The position numbers and the translations under genes were made by a program. Below, one piece after another: positions 26,830 to 36,414 of a stretch of 64,000 nucleotides of DNA. Where the stretch lies: NCBI GenBank assembly GCA_021927905.1, contig BLLK01000020.1, positions 1 to 64,000 of the forward strand, read 5' to 3'. The notes under the pieces are model-generated. The model saw nothing but the letters and a program-made list of their open reading frames with translations. It made no database searches and was not told the DNA's origin. Each line of letters begins with the position of its first letter. Within the stretch, counting starts at the first letter, position 1. This DNA comes from Chaetoceros tenuissimus. Lineage: Eukaryota > Bacillariophyta > Thalassiosirophyceae > Chaetocerotales > Chaetocerotaceae.

Positions 26830-28009
26830 TGTTGAATAATAATATATGATGAAAGATTCTTTAGAGAATGCAATGCAAAAAAGGTAGACAGGTAGATACT
26901 TCTATTGCATCGTCTTTTCGTTTCCATCAGCGAGAGAAGAGGATGCATGGCTTCCGTTGAGACAAAAGATTGATATATGTTTGACGGTTAGGGCGGTTAA
27001 ACACATCTTCTGGCTATTTTTATTGAAAAATGAGGTTGTCGTTTCTTGTTTATCGCAGAAAGATGCAAAAGTTCTGTTTGCAGAAGAACGCTTCCTTTGC
27101 TTTACAAAACAAAGAATTCAGTTCTTCTCTTCTAATAACTATCGATTAGATTGAAATGGCTCCAAGACTAACTATCCACGTGCAATACTGATGCGGATGA
27201 GGTGCGTACCAAATAGAATCGAATCAAAAATGCTTATTAATAGTCGTTCTTGCTTTTTTTCAATAGCAATTGAAGCAAACTTCAATGACTACTATTCTTG
27301 CTTTTTTTCAATAGCAATTGAAGCAAACTTCAATGACTAACACTACTAGCTACCTTTCTTTCATCTTCCGCCTTCCGCCCAATAGACTACATTCGTTATT
27401 ATAAAATGCTACATACATTCCTCATGTCTCAACCATTTGCACCAGATATCACAATCACAGAACAAATGGATTCTAGCATCACCTGTAATTTCGAAGTGAC
27501 CATTGTGGAATTGAAAAGGTTGATTCATACCGGACATCAAGAAGGTGCTATGGGAATGATGGCTGATTCATGACAGATTCCAATGACTGAGTCCAAAATG
27601 AATGCTATTGCAATTCATATTGAAGATGCTCTAGAAGAACTATAAATAGGAATTGGGTTGTCATTTTTTATTCTTTGACAAACATGGAGGTATACACAGA
27701 ATTTTGTACGTATTAAAACAGATGAGAAGTGAATGACGGAATATGAAGAAGGAAACGAATATTCATATCTTGAAAAAGTGCTTCAGCAGGCATATTTCTC
27801 ATCTTCCTATGTTGTGCATAAACCATAATTTTATTTTCAATCATTATTCCTAGCGATTTCGTGTTAACTTCATGGATGTAATCAAAAAGACCTTGGATAC
27901 ATGGAATAACTACAGTCGAAAAGAAATGTTCATGTGTCCAAGGTAGAAGCCAAAATATTGTAAAACTTATTTGCAATCAAGAAAACTACACACAGATCAA
28001 TGACATATA
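26830..28009. other. Intergenic, no supported gene
   Basis: This region holds the 48-bp repeat listed separately and a 49-codon ATG frame at 27424-27573 that has no recognised relative. A - strand frame at 27713-27976 (87 codons) just downstream of the sulfotransferase-like gene has a hydrophobic start but no motif; it is probably 3' flank. Most likely this is flanking and UTR sequence of the two - strand neighbours. Confidence 0.5.
27247..27342. repeat. Two perfect tandem copies of a 48-bp unit
   Basis: The unit containing 'ttcttgctttttttcaatag' starts at 27247 and again at 27295. The two copies are essentially identical, so the duplication is recent. Confidence 0.9.
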
Positions 28010-29086
28010 TTAGTTTTTACTCCTATCTATTTTATTGGGCAACTTTTCTCGATTTTTGCAATAAAGTTTCATAGTTGTAATGAAAAGATCTTTGTCAATA
28101 CTCTTCTTGATAATGCCTCTACTCAAATAAGCACTGAAACCAAAGTCCTCGAGTGAGCATTCGTTCCGTACCTTTTTAAGTTTAGTAATATTGTTAGATT
28201 TCATTGTGTCTACATCTCCCACACTAACAGATGGCATGATGTTGCATTTTGTTTCCAACTCTTTGACAACTCGTTGTTGCTCATTTTGTAAATTGTCTAT
28301 ATTGTCATAGGAAGATCTAACTGTGCACAACTTGCGATCTTTCATATTGTATATTGAATAACGATGATGAAGGATCCATCTATGTAGTTCTTCATTCGTT
28401 ATGCTTTCATCCGGTAATTTTGATGCTGCATTCTCAAGAGGATGACTTGTGATCCATACTATAGCTGGTTGAACTTTCAAGAAATGCAACCACGTCAATA
28501 AGGTGACGCTCAATTGAGGATCCGCAGCAACATACGTATGATAGCGATTGTGTTCTTCTTCTTTGTCTACTGTTTCAAAGACGTATAGTTTATGTAGAAA
28601 TTCTTTCAAATGTTCAAAGTCGATCTTCCATTGACGTATCCTTTCTATTGCAAGAGCATTATCAAACTTCGAATTGTGTTTCATTTCAAAGGACTGGTCA
28701 TGAAGTATGATTTGACTTTGTTTCTCGACATCTTTATCGACGAATGTATCTTTATTTTCTTTCGGCCTATAGTACATACCCGATGTGACGAGTTTCTGTG
28801 TTAAATTCAATGGATCTGAAACATCATTGCTGATTATAAAGAGTAAATTTGGTCGTGTCGTATCTGTTCTTTGTGATGTGGTCGATATGCCTTTGTCTTC
28901 TTTTTCTATAGTAGCACCCTCATGTATGTTGGACGACGAAGCAATATACCAAAGTAAACCAAATGATGCGATAGACATTGTTACAAATATGATTACCTTT
29001 ATTTGAGCATGTATGTTCCTTCTTTTCCTTGAATGGTGTAATTTCATTTTCATTCTCTCGCTCTCAGATATATATTTTGATCTCAC
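28010..29086 (-). CDS. Type II membrane-anchored sulfotransferase-like protein with degraded PAPS-binding motifs
   Basis: 358 aa, single exon. A basic N-terminus (KRRNIHAQIK) precedes one hydrophobic span at about residues 30-49, the layout of a Golgi type II enzyme. Residues 80-106 (LLFIISNDVSDPLN ... SGMYY) align in position with the P-loop strand and helix of sulfotransferases but lack the usual RSGT/KTGT. Residues 188-242 (DPQLSVTLLTWL, then WITSHPLENAAS, then ELHRWILHHR) match the second half of the fold: the 'DPR...L' strand, the 'RHPLE' 3'-phosphate loop and the 'W..Y' helix. The loop Arg is replaced by Ser here. Family membership is inferred from this order. Loss of both cofactor signatures suggests a pseudoenzyme or a very divergent member. 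A shared sequence block lies about 100 bp upstream (29189-29421). Confidence 0.6.
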   Translation of the reverse strand: MRSKYISESERMKMKLHHSRKRRNIHAQIKVIIFVTMSIASFGLLWYIASSSNIHEGATIEKEDKGISTTSQRTDTTRPNLLFIISNDVSDPLNLTQKLVTSGMYYRPKENKDTFVDKDVEKQSQIILHDQSFEMKHNSKFDNALAIERIRQWKIDFEHLKEFLHKLYVFETVDKEEEHNRYHTYVAADPQLSVTLLTWLHFLKVQPAIVWITSHPLENAASKLPDESITNEELHRWILHHRYSIYNMKDRKLCTVRSSYDNIDNLQNEQQRVVKELETKCNIMPSVSVGDVDTMKSNNITKLKKVRNECSLEDFGFSAYLSRGIIKKSIDKDLFITTMKLYCKNREKLPNKIDRSKN

Positions 29087-29188
29087 GTTCTTCTCATTTC
29101 ATTCCAAACGTCAAAGACAAATGTCGGCAGTCGCGCGAACAGTGAATGTATCTACTCTGTTTTTGATCCTAGAAGTCAAGGAGCATAA

Positions 29189-29421
29189 CAGATGCTGATA
29201 AACTCTTCAGCAGTGTAAAGAAAATTCCAAATAGATCCATTTTGCTTTTGTTCTTTTTGCGAAATTCAGTCGCATCTTTCTATGTCAGTCGCCAATAAAA
29301 AGAGAAAAGAAAGGGAAAAGAAAGGGAAAAGAAAGGGAAAGTCATTCGCGAGTCCCGCAACCTCAAAAGTCGCAGATCAGCCAACCTCACAAATTTCGGG
29401 CGAAATGAAAAACGAAGGAAA
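29189..29421 (+). repeat. Dispersed direct repeat R1, upstream of two neighbouring - strand genes
   Basis: This block resembles 31881-32062 in the same orientation. Shared words include 'aactcttcagca', 'cagtcgcatctttc', 'atgtcagtcgccaataaaaa', 'cattcgcgagtcccgcaa' and 'gggcgaaatga'. Between them is a purine run (aaagggaaaag repeats) of different length in the two copies. R1 sits about 100 bp upstream of the gene at 28010-29086. It may be a duplicated promoter or a small mobile or regulatory unit. Confidence 0.85.
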
Positions 29422-29568
29422 TCTAGATAATAAGGCTGGATGATTCAGCGCTTACGGAAAACATGAAAGATGAAGAGTAAATTCATACAATGATGACGCA
29501 AACTTTGGAAAATTAGGTTAGGGTGTCCACCCTACTTGAGCTACATTCTTGAAATAATCTTGTACCGT

Positions 29569-31536
29569 TCAAATTGTCAATTTCAATGAAAAAGATTTCT
29601 TCATTTCCTGAAAGAGCTCTTTCTTCATTTCCCAACCACTGTCGGAGCATTCGCAAGAAACTAGCATCGCAATGGCTTTGTCGCAACATTCTTTCATCTT
29701 TGTATCATCGACCAAAACAGATTTGACTAGTGAATCTCTATAGATATATGCTGCTCTTTGGTATATATCGAGTAACTTTGGATTGTGTTTGCCATATGTC
29801 AACTCCATTGCTGGTAGCGCTAAATCAAGATATCTCCTAGCAATCTTTTTCTTGCCCTGTATCCAATACACTTCAGAAAGTCCGAAAATTATTTCAGCTA
29901 GGTCTCGATTTGTTTCTATTGCAGATGTTGGCATTTTTTCTAATGCATGTAATATTTGTTCAGGTGTACATTCATTGACAATACCAAATGAACCATCACA
30001 AATGTCTTTTTGATTGAAATATTCCTTTGCTAGAGGTAATGATTTTGGCATATTTTCCAAAGTTTGTAATGCTTGTTGAGGTGTATCGTTCTTCACAGTG
30101 CTAAATGAATCATCACAAACCTCCTTTCTTAGTGCTTCGTTGAAGTATTGTTGTGCTAGAGGTAATTCAGACCTTCTAAACATTTTGTAAGCTCTTACAA
30201 AAGCCATTCTTCCCATATTTGCAAGCGCATGTTTGTATTCTTTAGGATGCTTCAAGGCAAACCCAGAAGCGTCCAATTTCTGTTTTGTTTCGTTAGCTTC
30301 TTTCCAGGCCTCATCATACCAGTCATGGTCAACTTTTAAAGTATTATTCATGATCGTTTCTAAAAACACTCTATTCTTATCCATGCGAATAAAAAGTTGT
30401 TCATCACTGTTTTCAGAAGCAATTTTCTCAGCATGACACAACGCAGAATATGCCCTGAGAACTTGACCATTATCCATGAATAGAGATGCCATACATCGTA
30501 CAATTTCAGTCATTAAAGGATCCTTTTCATATTCAGGAGTAAGAGCATTTTTTGCATCGCGATAGAAATACATTGCTGTGCCTCCAAAGCCTTCCTCTTG
30601 CCAGAACTTTCCAGTTTGAAGACATAATTCTGCAAGCTCTCGTTTCTTTGAAGGGTCTCGAAGTGTATATAGTACTCTCGCTACACAGTCGACAAATACT
30701 AATCGGAGACACCTACGGACTTCTTCTCGAATTTCCTCATTAGCTTTGGTTGCATTACCGAGTTGCTGTAGAAGCTGTTTCTTATCCTTTGACTTCGGCG
30801 ACTCAGCCTCACGAACATTGATGTCATTTAAAATTTTATAAAGTATCTTGAAATCTCCGACTTTGATTGCATCAAACATTTTTCGCTGTACGCTTGAAGG
30901 AATGTATAGTTGAAGAACTGGTTTATTTTTGTATTCTGTTTTGTCTTGTTCCCAAGCACACATAACACTTTTCTGTTGCTGGAGCAAAGTAGAAAAGGCT
31001 TCGTCGTTCGAGGATGGAAGCTTGTCTCCTGTAAAAGATTGCATAGCATTGTCGAAAAGCTCCATGTACAATTGATTCGTATTGACTCCAAATTTTCTTT
31101 GAATATTCTCGTCAACCACATCACTATTTGCTTTTCGTGCTGTAGCTTCTTTGTAAGATCTTTGGCTTTCTTCGATAAAATCGTCAATGTACCTCTTGTT
31201 ATTTTCTTCAAAGTCTTGTCCAAATCTCATCTTTTTCATTATTTTCAAATCTTTGTCAGCGTCTATCTCCAATTTTTCTGCAAGGTAGTAAAAGAAAAAG
31301 CCGAAAGAAGCAACAAAAGATGTTATTGCAGCAGTGTCTCTAATTTCTACAAGTCTTTCCGTAGACGAGGAGGCATTGGTAGTGCGGCTGTAAAATTTCC
31401 TGCTTGGATTCAATTGAGTCATGATTCTATTACAATTCATATCCGGTGACTGTTGAAGGAATTGGCGAGCAAGATTGCCTGTATGACAAGTGCTGGAAAG
31501 AAGTCTTGATCTTCTGACAAGAATATTTGGAATCAT
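29569..31536 (-). CDS. TPR-like membrane protein, probably mitochondrial
   Basis: 655 aa, single exon. The first 55 residues are rich in Arg, Ser and Gln with few acids (e.g. LVRRSRLLSS), as in a mitochondrial presequence. One hydrophobic span follows at about 68-87 (AAITSFVASFGFFFYYLA). The rest is helical. The C-terminal part (about 536-610) contains a TPR-like pair resembling kinesin-light-chain-type repeats (LAEIIFGLSEVYWIQGKK then ARRYLDLALPAMELTYG). Residues about 457-493 and 500-534 are an internal duplication: 'PLAQQYFNEA ... TPQQALQTLENMP' against 'PLAKEYFNQK ... TPEQILHALEKMP'. Role inferred: a scaffold or assembly protein of the inner or outer mitochondrial membrane. No specific orthologue is recognised. 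A shared block (R2) lies about 350 bp upstream. Confidence 0.75.
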   Translation of the reverse strand: MIPNILVRRSRLLSSTCHTGNLARQFLQQSPDMNCNRIMTQLNPSRKFYSRTTNASSSTERLVEIRDTAAITSFVASFGFFFYYLAEKLEIDADKDLKIMKKMRFGQDFEENNKRYIDDFIEESQRSYKEATARKANSDVVDENIQRKFGVNTNQLYMELFDNAMQSFTGDKLPSSNDEAFSTLLQQQKSVMCAWEQDKTEYKNKPVLQLYIPSSVQRKMFDAIKVGDFKILYKILNDINVREAESPKSKDKKQLLQQLGNATKANEEIREEVRRCLRLVFVDCVARVLYTLRDPSKKRELAELCLQTGKFWQEEGFGGTAMYFYRDAKNALTPEYEKDPLMTEIVRCMASLFMDNGQVLRAYSALCHAEKIASENSDEQLFIRMDKNRVFLETIMNNTLKVDHDWYDEAWKEANETKQKLDASGFALKHPKEYKHALANMGRMAFVRAYKMFRRSELPLAQQYFNEALRKEVCDDSFSTVKNDTPQQALQTLENMPKSLPLAKEYFNQKDICDGSFGIVNECTPEQILHALEKMPTSAIETNRDLAEIIFGLSEVYWIQGKKKIARRYLDLALPAMELTYGKHNPKLLDIYQRAAYIYRDSLVKSVLVDDTKMKECCDKAIAMLVSCECSDSGWEMKKELFQEMKKSFSLKLTI

Positions 31537-31880
31537 GATTTCCAGTTGGCTGAAAATAAACTGTTGGGATAAATTTTATACTCTGAACTAGCCAGTTCTT
31601 TTTGAATTCATTTGCAAAGTACTGTGGATTATCGATTTCATAGGAGTTCCAATGTTTTCGCATGTGTTCTTTGAATAAATAGGGTTCTCAAGATGTCAAG
31701 ATTTCAATGACGCTAAAACAATGACGATGATCTAAATAGGCTTATTAGCATGTCAAAGCAGTTTTGGTTTGATAGATCGTGTATTTCCCAGATTTGTACT
31801 CATATATCCATACCATATTTAATCAAGAATATAGACATTGTAGTTATCAGTAGAATAGGCTAATAAGTCAAATTTCAAAG

Positions 31881-32062
31881 CAGATGTTGACAAACTCTTC
31901 AGCATCTAATAGAGTTCCAATCTTTCTTTTTTCAGTCGCATCTTTCATGTCAGTCGCCAATAAAAAGAGAGAAAAGAAAGGAGAAGAAAGAAAGAAGAAA
32001 GGCATTCGCGAGTCCCGCAAAAATCTTCCATAAAAGTGAAGGGCGAAATGAGAAGGAAGCCT
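31881..32062 (+). repeat. Dispersed direct repeat R2, in the divergent promoter region
   Basis: Second copy of the block at 29189-29421, same orientation. It lies between the TPR-like gene (- strand, start 31536) and the MYND gene (+ strand, start 32323), so it can serve as upstream sequence for either. Its purine run is shorter and differently arranged than in R1, while the flanking words (cagtcgcatctttc, cattcgcgagtcccgcaa) are kept. Confidence 0.85.
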
Positions 32063-32322
32063 TGATCTTTTCATTCATACTTTTTCCATATCTATTAGTC
32101 TCATCTATTCCAAGAATCTATAGAAGTTGAATCACAGTCAAGCAATTAAAAAAAAGACTTCATCGAAGGAAAGAAGAAGGGCAAAGAGCAGCAGCACCAA
32201 CAAGAATAACAAGCAGCCAGCAGCACCACAAGAAGAAGAACAAGCAGCAGCGCAGCAGCAGCCAGCAGGCAGTTCCATCGAGAGAAGCTGCCGATCATAT
32301 AATTATTATAGCTATAAGAGCC

Positions 32323-34540
32323 ATGGGTAAAAAGAGCAAACGTCGCACTGGCAAAACAAGGCAACAGAAGGCTGTAGCAGCAAATAATGGTAAGTCTATT
32401 CATGTCGTAAATACTACGTGTAGGTCGTCATCATTGCTGAAGTCGTTCTTTACATCATGAAAAATTGACCGCTTTCCTTTTCCTATTAATAGTAGCTTCT
32501 CAGGATGACCAAGTAGAACAACAAATAGAAGACATGACTCTTGAAAATACTTCAAACGCTTCGTCTCAAAATAATTTTGTATCATCAGATATGAAGCAAG
32601 ATGATTACTATGAACTGTCAATTGAAAATCTTCAAAAGGAAGAAGACAAAAATATTCAAAAGTTTGTGCCAAAGAGTAATATAGATACGCAGGTCGCAAA
32701 CGCAGTTCCACAACGTCAACCGATACCAACTGGACCTCATCAACAAGGAATTGAAAGGAAAATACGTTTGACTACAGAGGGAAGAAATGATTTGACTCAA
32801 GCTGTTTTATCATCATTGAGAGATCCACAAGGATCATCATTGAGAGATCCACAAGGAAAAATGGACCCTGCGTTACTTCAAAAAGCAAAGCAAAGTACTG
32901 GTCTTAAAGAAAAAGCTATTCTCAAAGCAGCGACCATGGCGAGAGAAAAAGAATTGGCAAAAAGACAAGAAGCTGCACGGAAATCTGCAACGGAAAATCC
33001 TAATAGAGCTGATTCAAACCTTACAGCTGCTGTCGCCCCTTCATCAGCAGTAGCTTCAACCTCTCAATCTCAAGATGAATCTAAAACGAAATCTCGGGTT
33101 GCAAAACGACAGTTACAAATTGACGCAATACTGTCTACCGATGAAGAAAAAGAAGCATTTGAAGAGTTTATGATATGGTCTCTCAGCGATGAGGCCGAAA
33201 TGAACCCAAAGAAATTTGCAAAACATGCATCTGGTATAGCTAAACTCTTCATCGCTGGTGAAATCTCAATCCGTAAGCTTTTGAATAAAAGGCGTGCCAC
33301 TCTAACAAAGATGGAGATGAAAACAAAAGAATATGAATACCAAGAATGTTTTCAATTTTTATTCTCTGAAATGAATTTCGGTAGTCCGGAATATGAAGAT
33401 GATTTTAGGCAGCAAATTTATCAGACCCTGATAAAGAGAGACAGGATCGAGCATAGTGAAACTCCCATGTACATGGTTCTATATGATTCTTTTCAAGAAG
33501 TTCTTTCCAAATGGTCAAATGCAAGCAAAGTATGTCTAGACGATGATTGTATCTTCGCTGGGGCTTCAAGAGAAGAGTTTGATAAACTGTTTTCTCATAT
33601 ACTTCAAGAGAAGATTAAATACCAAGTAGATTCGGGAAATAAAACAGGAATGATGAAAGATAAACTGTTTCAGAAATATTACTTGCATCCATTTGCGAGG
33701 GGAGAAGAATATTTGGGAAAAGGAAGAGTCTATGCCAATAATATTCTGAATTCAGTTCTTCGTTTATATGAGGAATCACATAGATGTTGGAGATGCAATC
33801 AATTACATGGTCAAGGGAACGAAACAAAAGCTCTCATTTGTGCTCGATGTAAATGTGCTGTCTACTGCTCTAAGGAATGCCAAGAAAAACATTGGAAAAA
33901 AGGAGAAGAGTTTTCACATTCGCATAAGAAATGCTGTGAAGGAGGTCTTGATGAACGCTGGTCTGTATACAAAAGTAATACGAAACGTGTCGAAAGAGCA
34001 CTTCGAAAAGGAAGAATATTCACAAAGCCACTCATTGTCAATGAGACAGAGAAAGAATGCTTCTTGCGTCCATATGAGTCGTTTGATTACTTTCTTTGCA
34101 AACCCTCTTCCTTACATGCCTTGTGCGAATCCATGGAAACGTTCTATAAAAATATTGCAACATTGGCTTGTGGGGGAAAGCATTTACTATTTGGTGATGA
34201 AACAATAAGTTCTCAACTTGAGGAGAAGATTCGAATATGCTACGAAGATGTAATTTTTGAGTTTGATCCCGGAACCTTGAAGGAAGAGGAGATTAGTGAT
34301 ATGGAAAGGACCGCAGAAATGCTCCGGCTTGAAGAGAGTTACTGGACCAAGTATCATACTTTGTGGTATGAAGAGAGTTACTGGACCAAGTATCATACAA
34401 AAAGAAGCAGTCTTTCTGTTGAGAGATTCATTACTCTATATATTTGTTTGGGTTTCCATCCTGGCAAGAAAAGGGGAAATTTGGATAAATTCAAAATAGA
34501 AACAAATTTTGTCCAAGCATTGAGGTATCGCCACTGGTGA
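32323..34540 (+). CDS. MYND zinc-finger protein (2 exons)
   Basis: Exon 1 is 32323-32389, starting ATG GGT AAA AAG (MGKKSKRRTGKTRQQK). A GTAAGT donor follows at 32390. The acceptor is 'tattaatagtag' before 32493 or 32496; both choices keep the frame and differ by one Val codon. With the first acceptor the product is 704 aa. The N-terminal third is basic, Gln/Ala-rich and low-complexity; the middle is helical. A MYND finger starts at about residue 454 with CWRC, then CARC, CSKEC and HSHKKCC, the C-x2-C / C-x2-C / C-x3-C / H-x3-C spacing. MYND fingers bind proline-rich peptides, so a protein-interaction role is inferred. Two in-frame tandem micro-duplications are visible: 'SSLRDPQG' twice (about 32815-32860) and 'EESYWTKYHT' twice (about 34333-34398). 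The 5' UTR carries a CAG/GCA-rich run at about 32187-32272. Confidence 0.85.
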
Positions 34541-34966
34541 CTGAGTAAAAATATGAAATAAATTAGAGACTGTATGTTTGTAGTTCCATCATAAATCGTG
34601 GTGTATATTTTTCTTGTACCAGAGATCGTAGATACTCCCGTACAAAGAGAGTGATAATGAGAACCAAGAATTTATCCAGTGAAAGACTATCTATTGATAC
34701 ATTCATCACTCTATATATTTGCTATATGCCTTTTAATTTAGGCAGTCAATCATGCTTTACAACGACTGTGAACAAGTTCATCGTTGAAACGTGATTTAGC
34801 AATAAAGTGAAATATTTTAGAGACTATGTATGTTTTAATTAAATCAACATTATATTTATTTTATTGAAATAAAACGAGCTTCATTTCAAATTGAGTATTG
34901 ATTTCATGTCAACACATTCTTTACAAACCGAACGACGATACATATCACTTGAAGCCCAATATCATC
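34541..34966. repeat. Intergenic, with a decayed copy of the MYND gene's 3' end
   Basis: From about 34677 to 34865 the sequence resembles the last part and 3' flank of the preceding gene. 'attcatcactctatatatttg' is close to the copy at 34424, and 'tttagagactatgtatg' is close to 34560. It has no open frame. This suggests an old tandem duplication of the gene of which only the tail remains. Confidence 0.55.
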
Positions 34967-35860
34967 TTAACAAAAGCCACAGCTCTTGACGCATTTCTCC
35001 CTAATCTCTTCATCATAATATTCTCCATCGGTGTAACAATACTTTGGTTGCCGTTTGTAGCCATTCCCATTCTTGTTGAGCCAAGAACAAGATTCCATGG
35101 CATTACTACCTCCCAATTTAAAACTAAAGGAACTATCATCACTGCATGAACTGGTACAATCAAAATCGCATGTATCTGGACAGAGCCACTTTACATCTCC
35201 GAATTTACAGTATTTGTCACTACGAATAGATTTCTTTGCTAGCCAAGCACAAGTCTCGTCTCCAACATTATTAGTAAGAAATGTACCTGTAGAACTATCG
35301 TTACAACTCTGAACTGGACTTGCAGTTGGTGGAGAAGGCGATGGACCATCAGGAGAAGGAGGAGAAGGACTGGAAGATCCACAGAAGCCACAGCCTTCGC
35401 TACAATTGGTTCTCACGGCTTCATTGTAGTATTCTCCACCCTTGACACAATATCTGCTACGTCTCAAATCGGAATTTTTTCCTTCGAAAAAGGAACACTC
35501 TTCGACCTTGCCAGTGTTCAAAGCAAACTCAAATCCTTCTGTATCTTCGCATTCACTGTCGCAAAAGTTACAAGTGACTGGACAAAGAACTTTCACATCT
35601 CCAAAGCTGCAGTATTTGGTGATTCTTGCATCCTTTTGTTTCAACCAATCGCAATCTTGAGCTCCTACATAATTCGTCTCAAAGGTTCCAGTTGCACTGT
35701 CTTGACAACTTGATACTGGTGATGCAGTCGGGGATGAAGATGATGGAGACTTTGATGAAACTGTCGGAGATGGTGCTTTGCTAGAGCTTGGAGTTTTAGT
35801 GGAAGTCTGAGCTGATGCAACTGAAGCAGTCACTACAAAGATTAGAGAAAAGAGCTTCAT
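34967..35860 (-). CDS. Secreted protein with four Cys-rich (ShKT-like) modules and Ser/Pro-rich linkers
   Basis: 297 aa from the ATG at 35860. The frame is open for another 30 codons upstream, but the Met at 35860 is followed at once by a good signal peptide (KLFSLIFVVTASVASA), so I chose it. A Ser/Thr/Pro-rich linker follows, then two homologous halves separated by a second Pro/Ser linker (SPSPPSPDGPSPSPP). Each half has two modules. The first has 'CxDS.TGTF ... W ... YC.FGDVK.LCP.TC'. The second has '..C.F/W ... YC ..GEYY.E..R..C ... CGFC'. The six-Cys spacing with a final CxxC/CGFC resembles ShKT-like domains common in diatom secretomes. Likely a cell-wall or extracellular-matrix protein; the ligand is unknown. 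Confidence 0.8.
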   Translation of the reverse strand: MKLFSLIFVVTASVASAQTSTKTPSSSKAPSPTVSSKSPSSSSPTASPVSSCQDSATGTFETNYVGAQDCDWLKQKDARITKYCSFGDVKVLCPVTCNFCDSECEDTEGFEFALNTGKVEECSFFEGKNSDLRRSRYCVKGGEYYNEAVRTNCSEGCGFCGSSSPSPPSPDGPSPSPPTASPVQSCNDSSTGTFLTNNVGDETCAWLAKKSIRSDKYCKFGDVKWLCPDTCDFDCTSSCSDDSSFSFKLGGSNAMESCSWLNKNGNGYKRQPKYCYTDGEYYDEEIREKCVKSCGFC

Positions 35861-36414
35861 GTCAGCTAGAAGATTAGAGATGTATATAATCTGAAAAACT
35901 ATAAACGAGTTCGAGTTCGATAATGAAGATTCTTGAGATGAAGCTGCCACCCATTATGTCTCATCTTTCTTCCTTCCCTTGATTCAAAGTATAAAAAGAT
36001 TTCGAGTAGAAAAGATTCTCCGATGACGTTTATTGCGCGATGAGGAAAGTTAGCCAAAAGCAGGACTTGAAAAAAGAAATATGAAAATAGAAGGGTGATC
36101 AAAATGTAGTGCATATATACTTTGGAGTACAATCAATGAATCTAGAAGATAGAAGTTTATTTATTTACTCGAACTATTTATTTTGTAGACTTTTAAGTCA
36201 ATTGCATATACAAAGTATTACAATGAAATAGAAAAAATCTTGCATCAATCAGTCGTGCCTAAATTATTGTAAATCAAAAGTTGACGCTCAATCAATCATG
36301 CGAAATTTCATTTTCTACACGTTTTCGAAATACCATTTCCCGAACTTCTCTTCTCGAGAAAAGCATATGTACCGTATGGATTGTACAAAAGTCTGCTTTA
36401 CATGTAAAATTTTA
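35861..36414. other. Intergenic: upstream of the secreted gene and 3' flank of SEC3
   Basis: AT-rich. No repeat, RNA gene or plausible frame was seen. The start region of the secreted gene and the end of SEC3 account for it. Confidence 0.5.

Noticed and set aside
27424-27573. 49-codon ATG frame on the + strand
   Set aside because: Reads like ordinary protein for a short way but is short, unrecognised and has no partner exon.
27713-27976. - strand 87-codon frame downstream of the sulfotransferase-like gene
   Set aside because: No motif, no conserved pattern and a position in the expected 3' flank.
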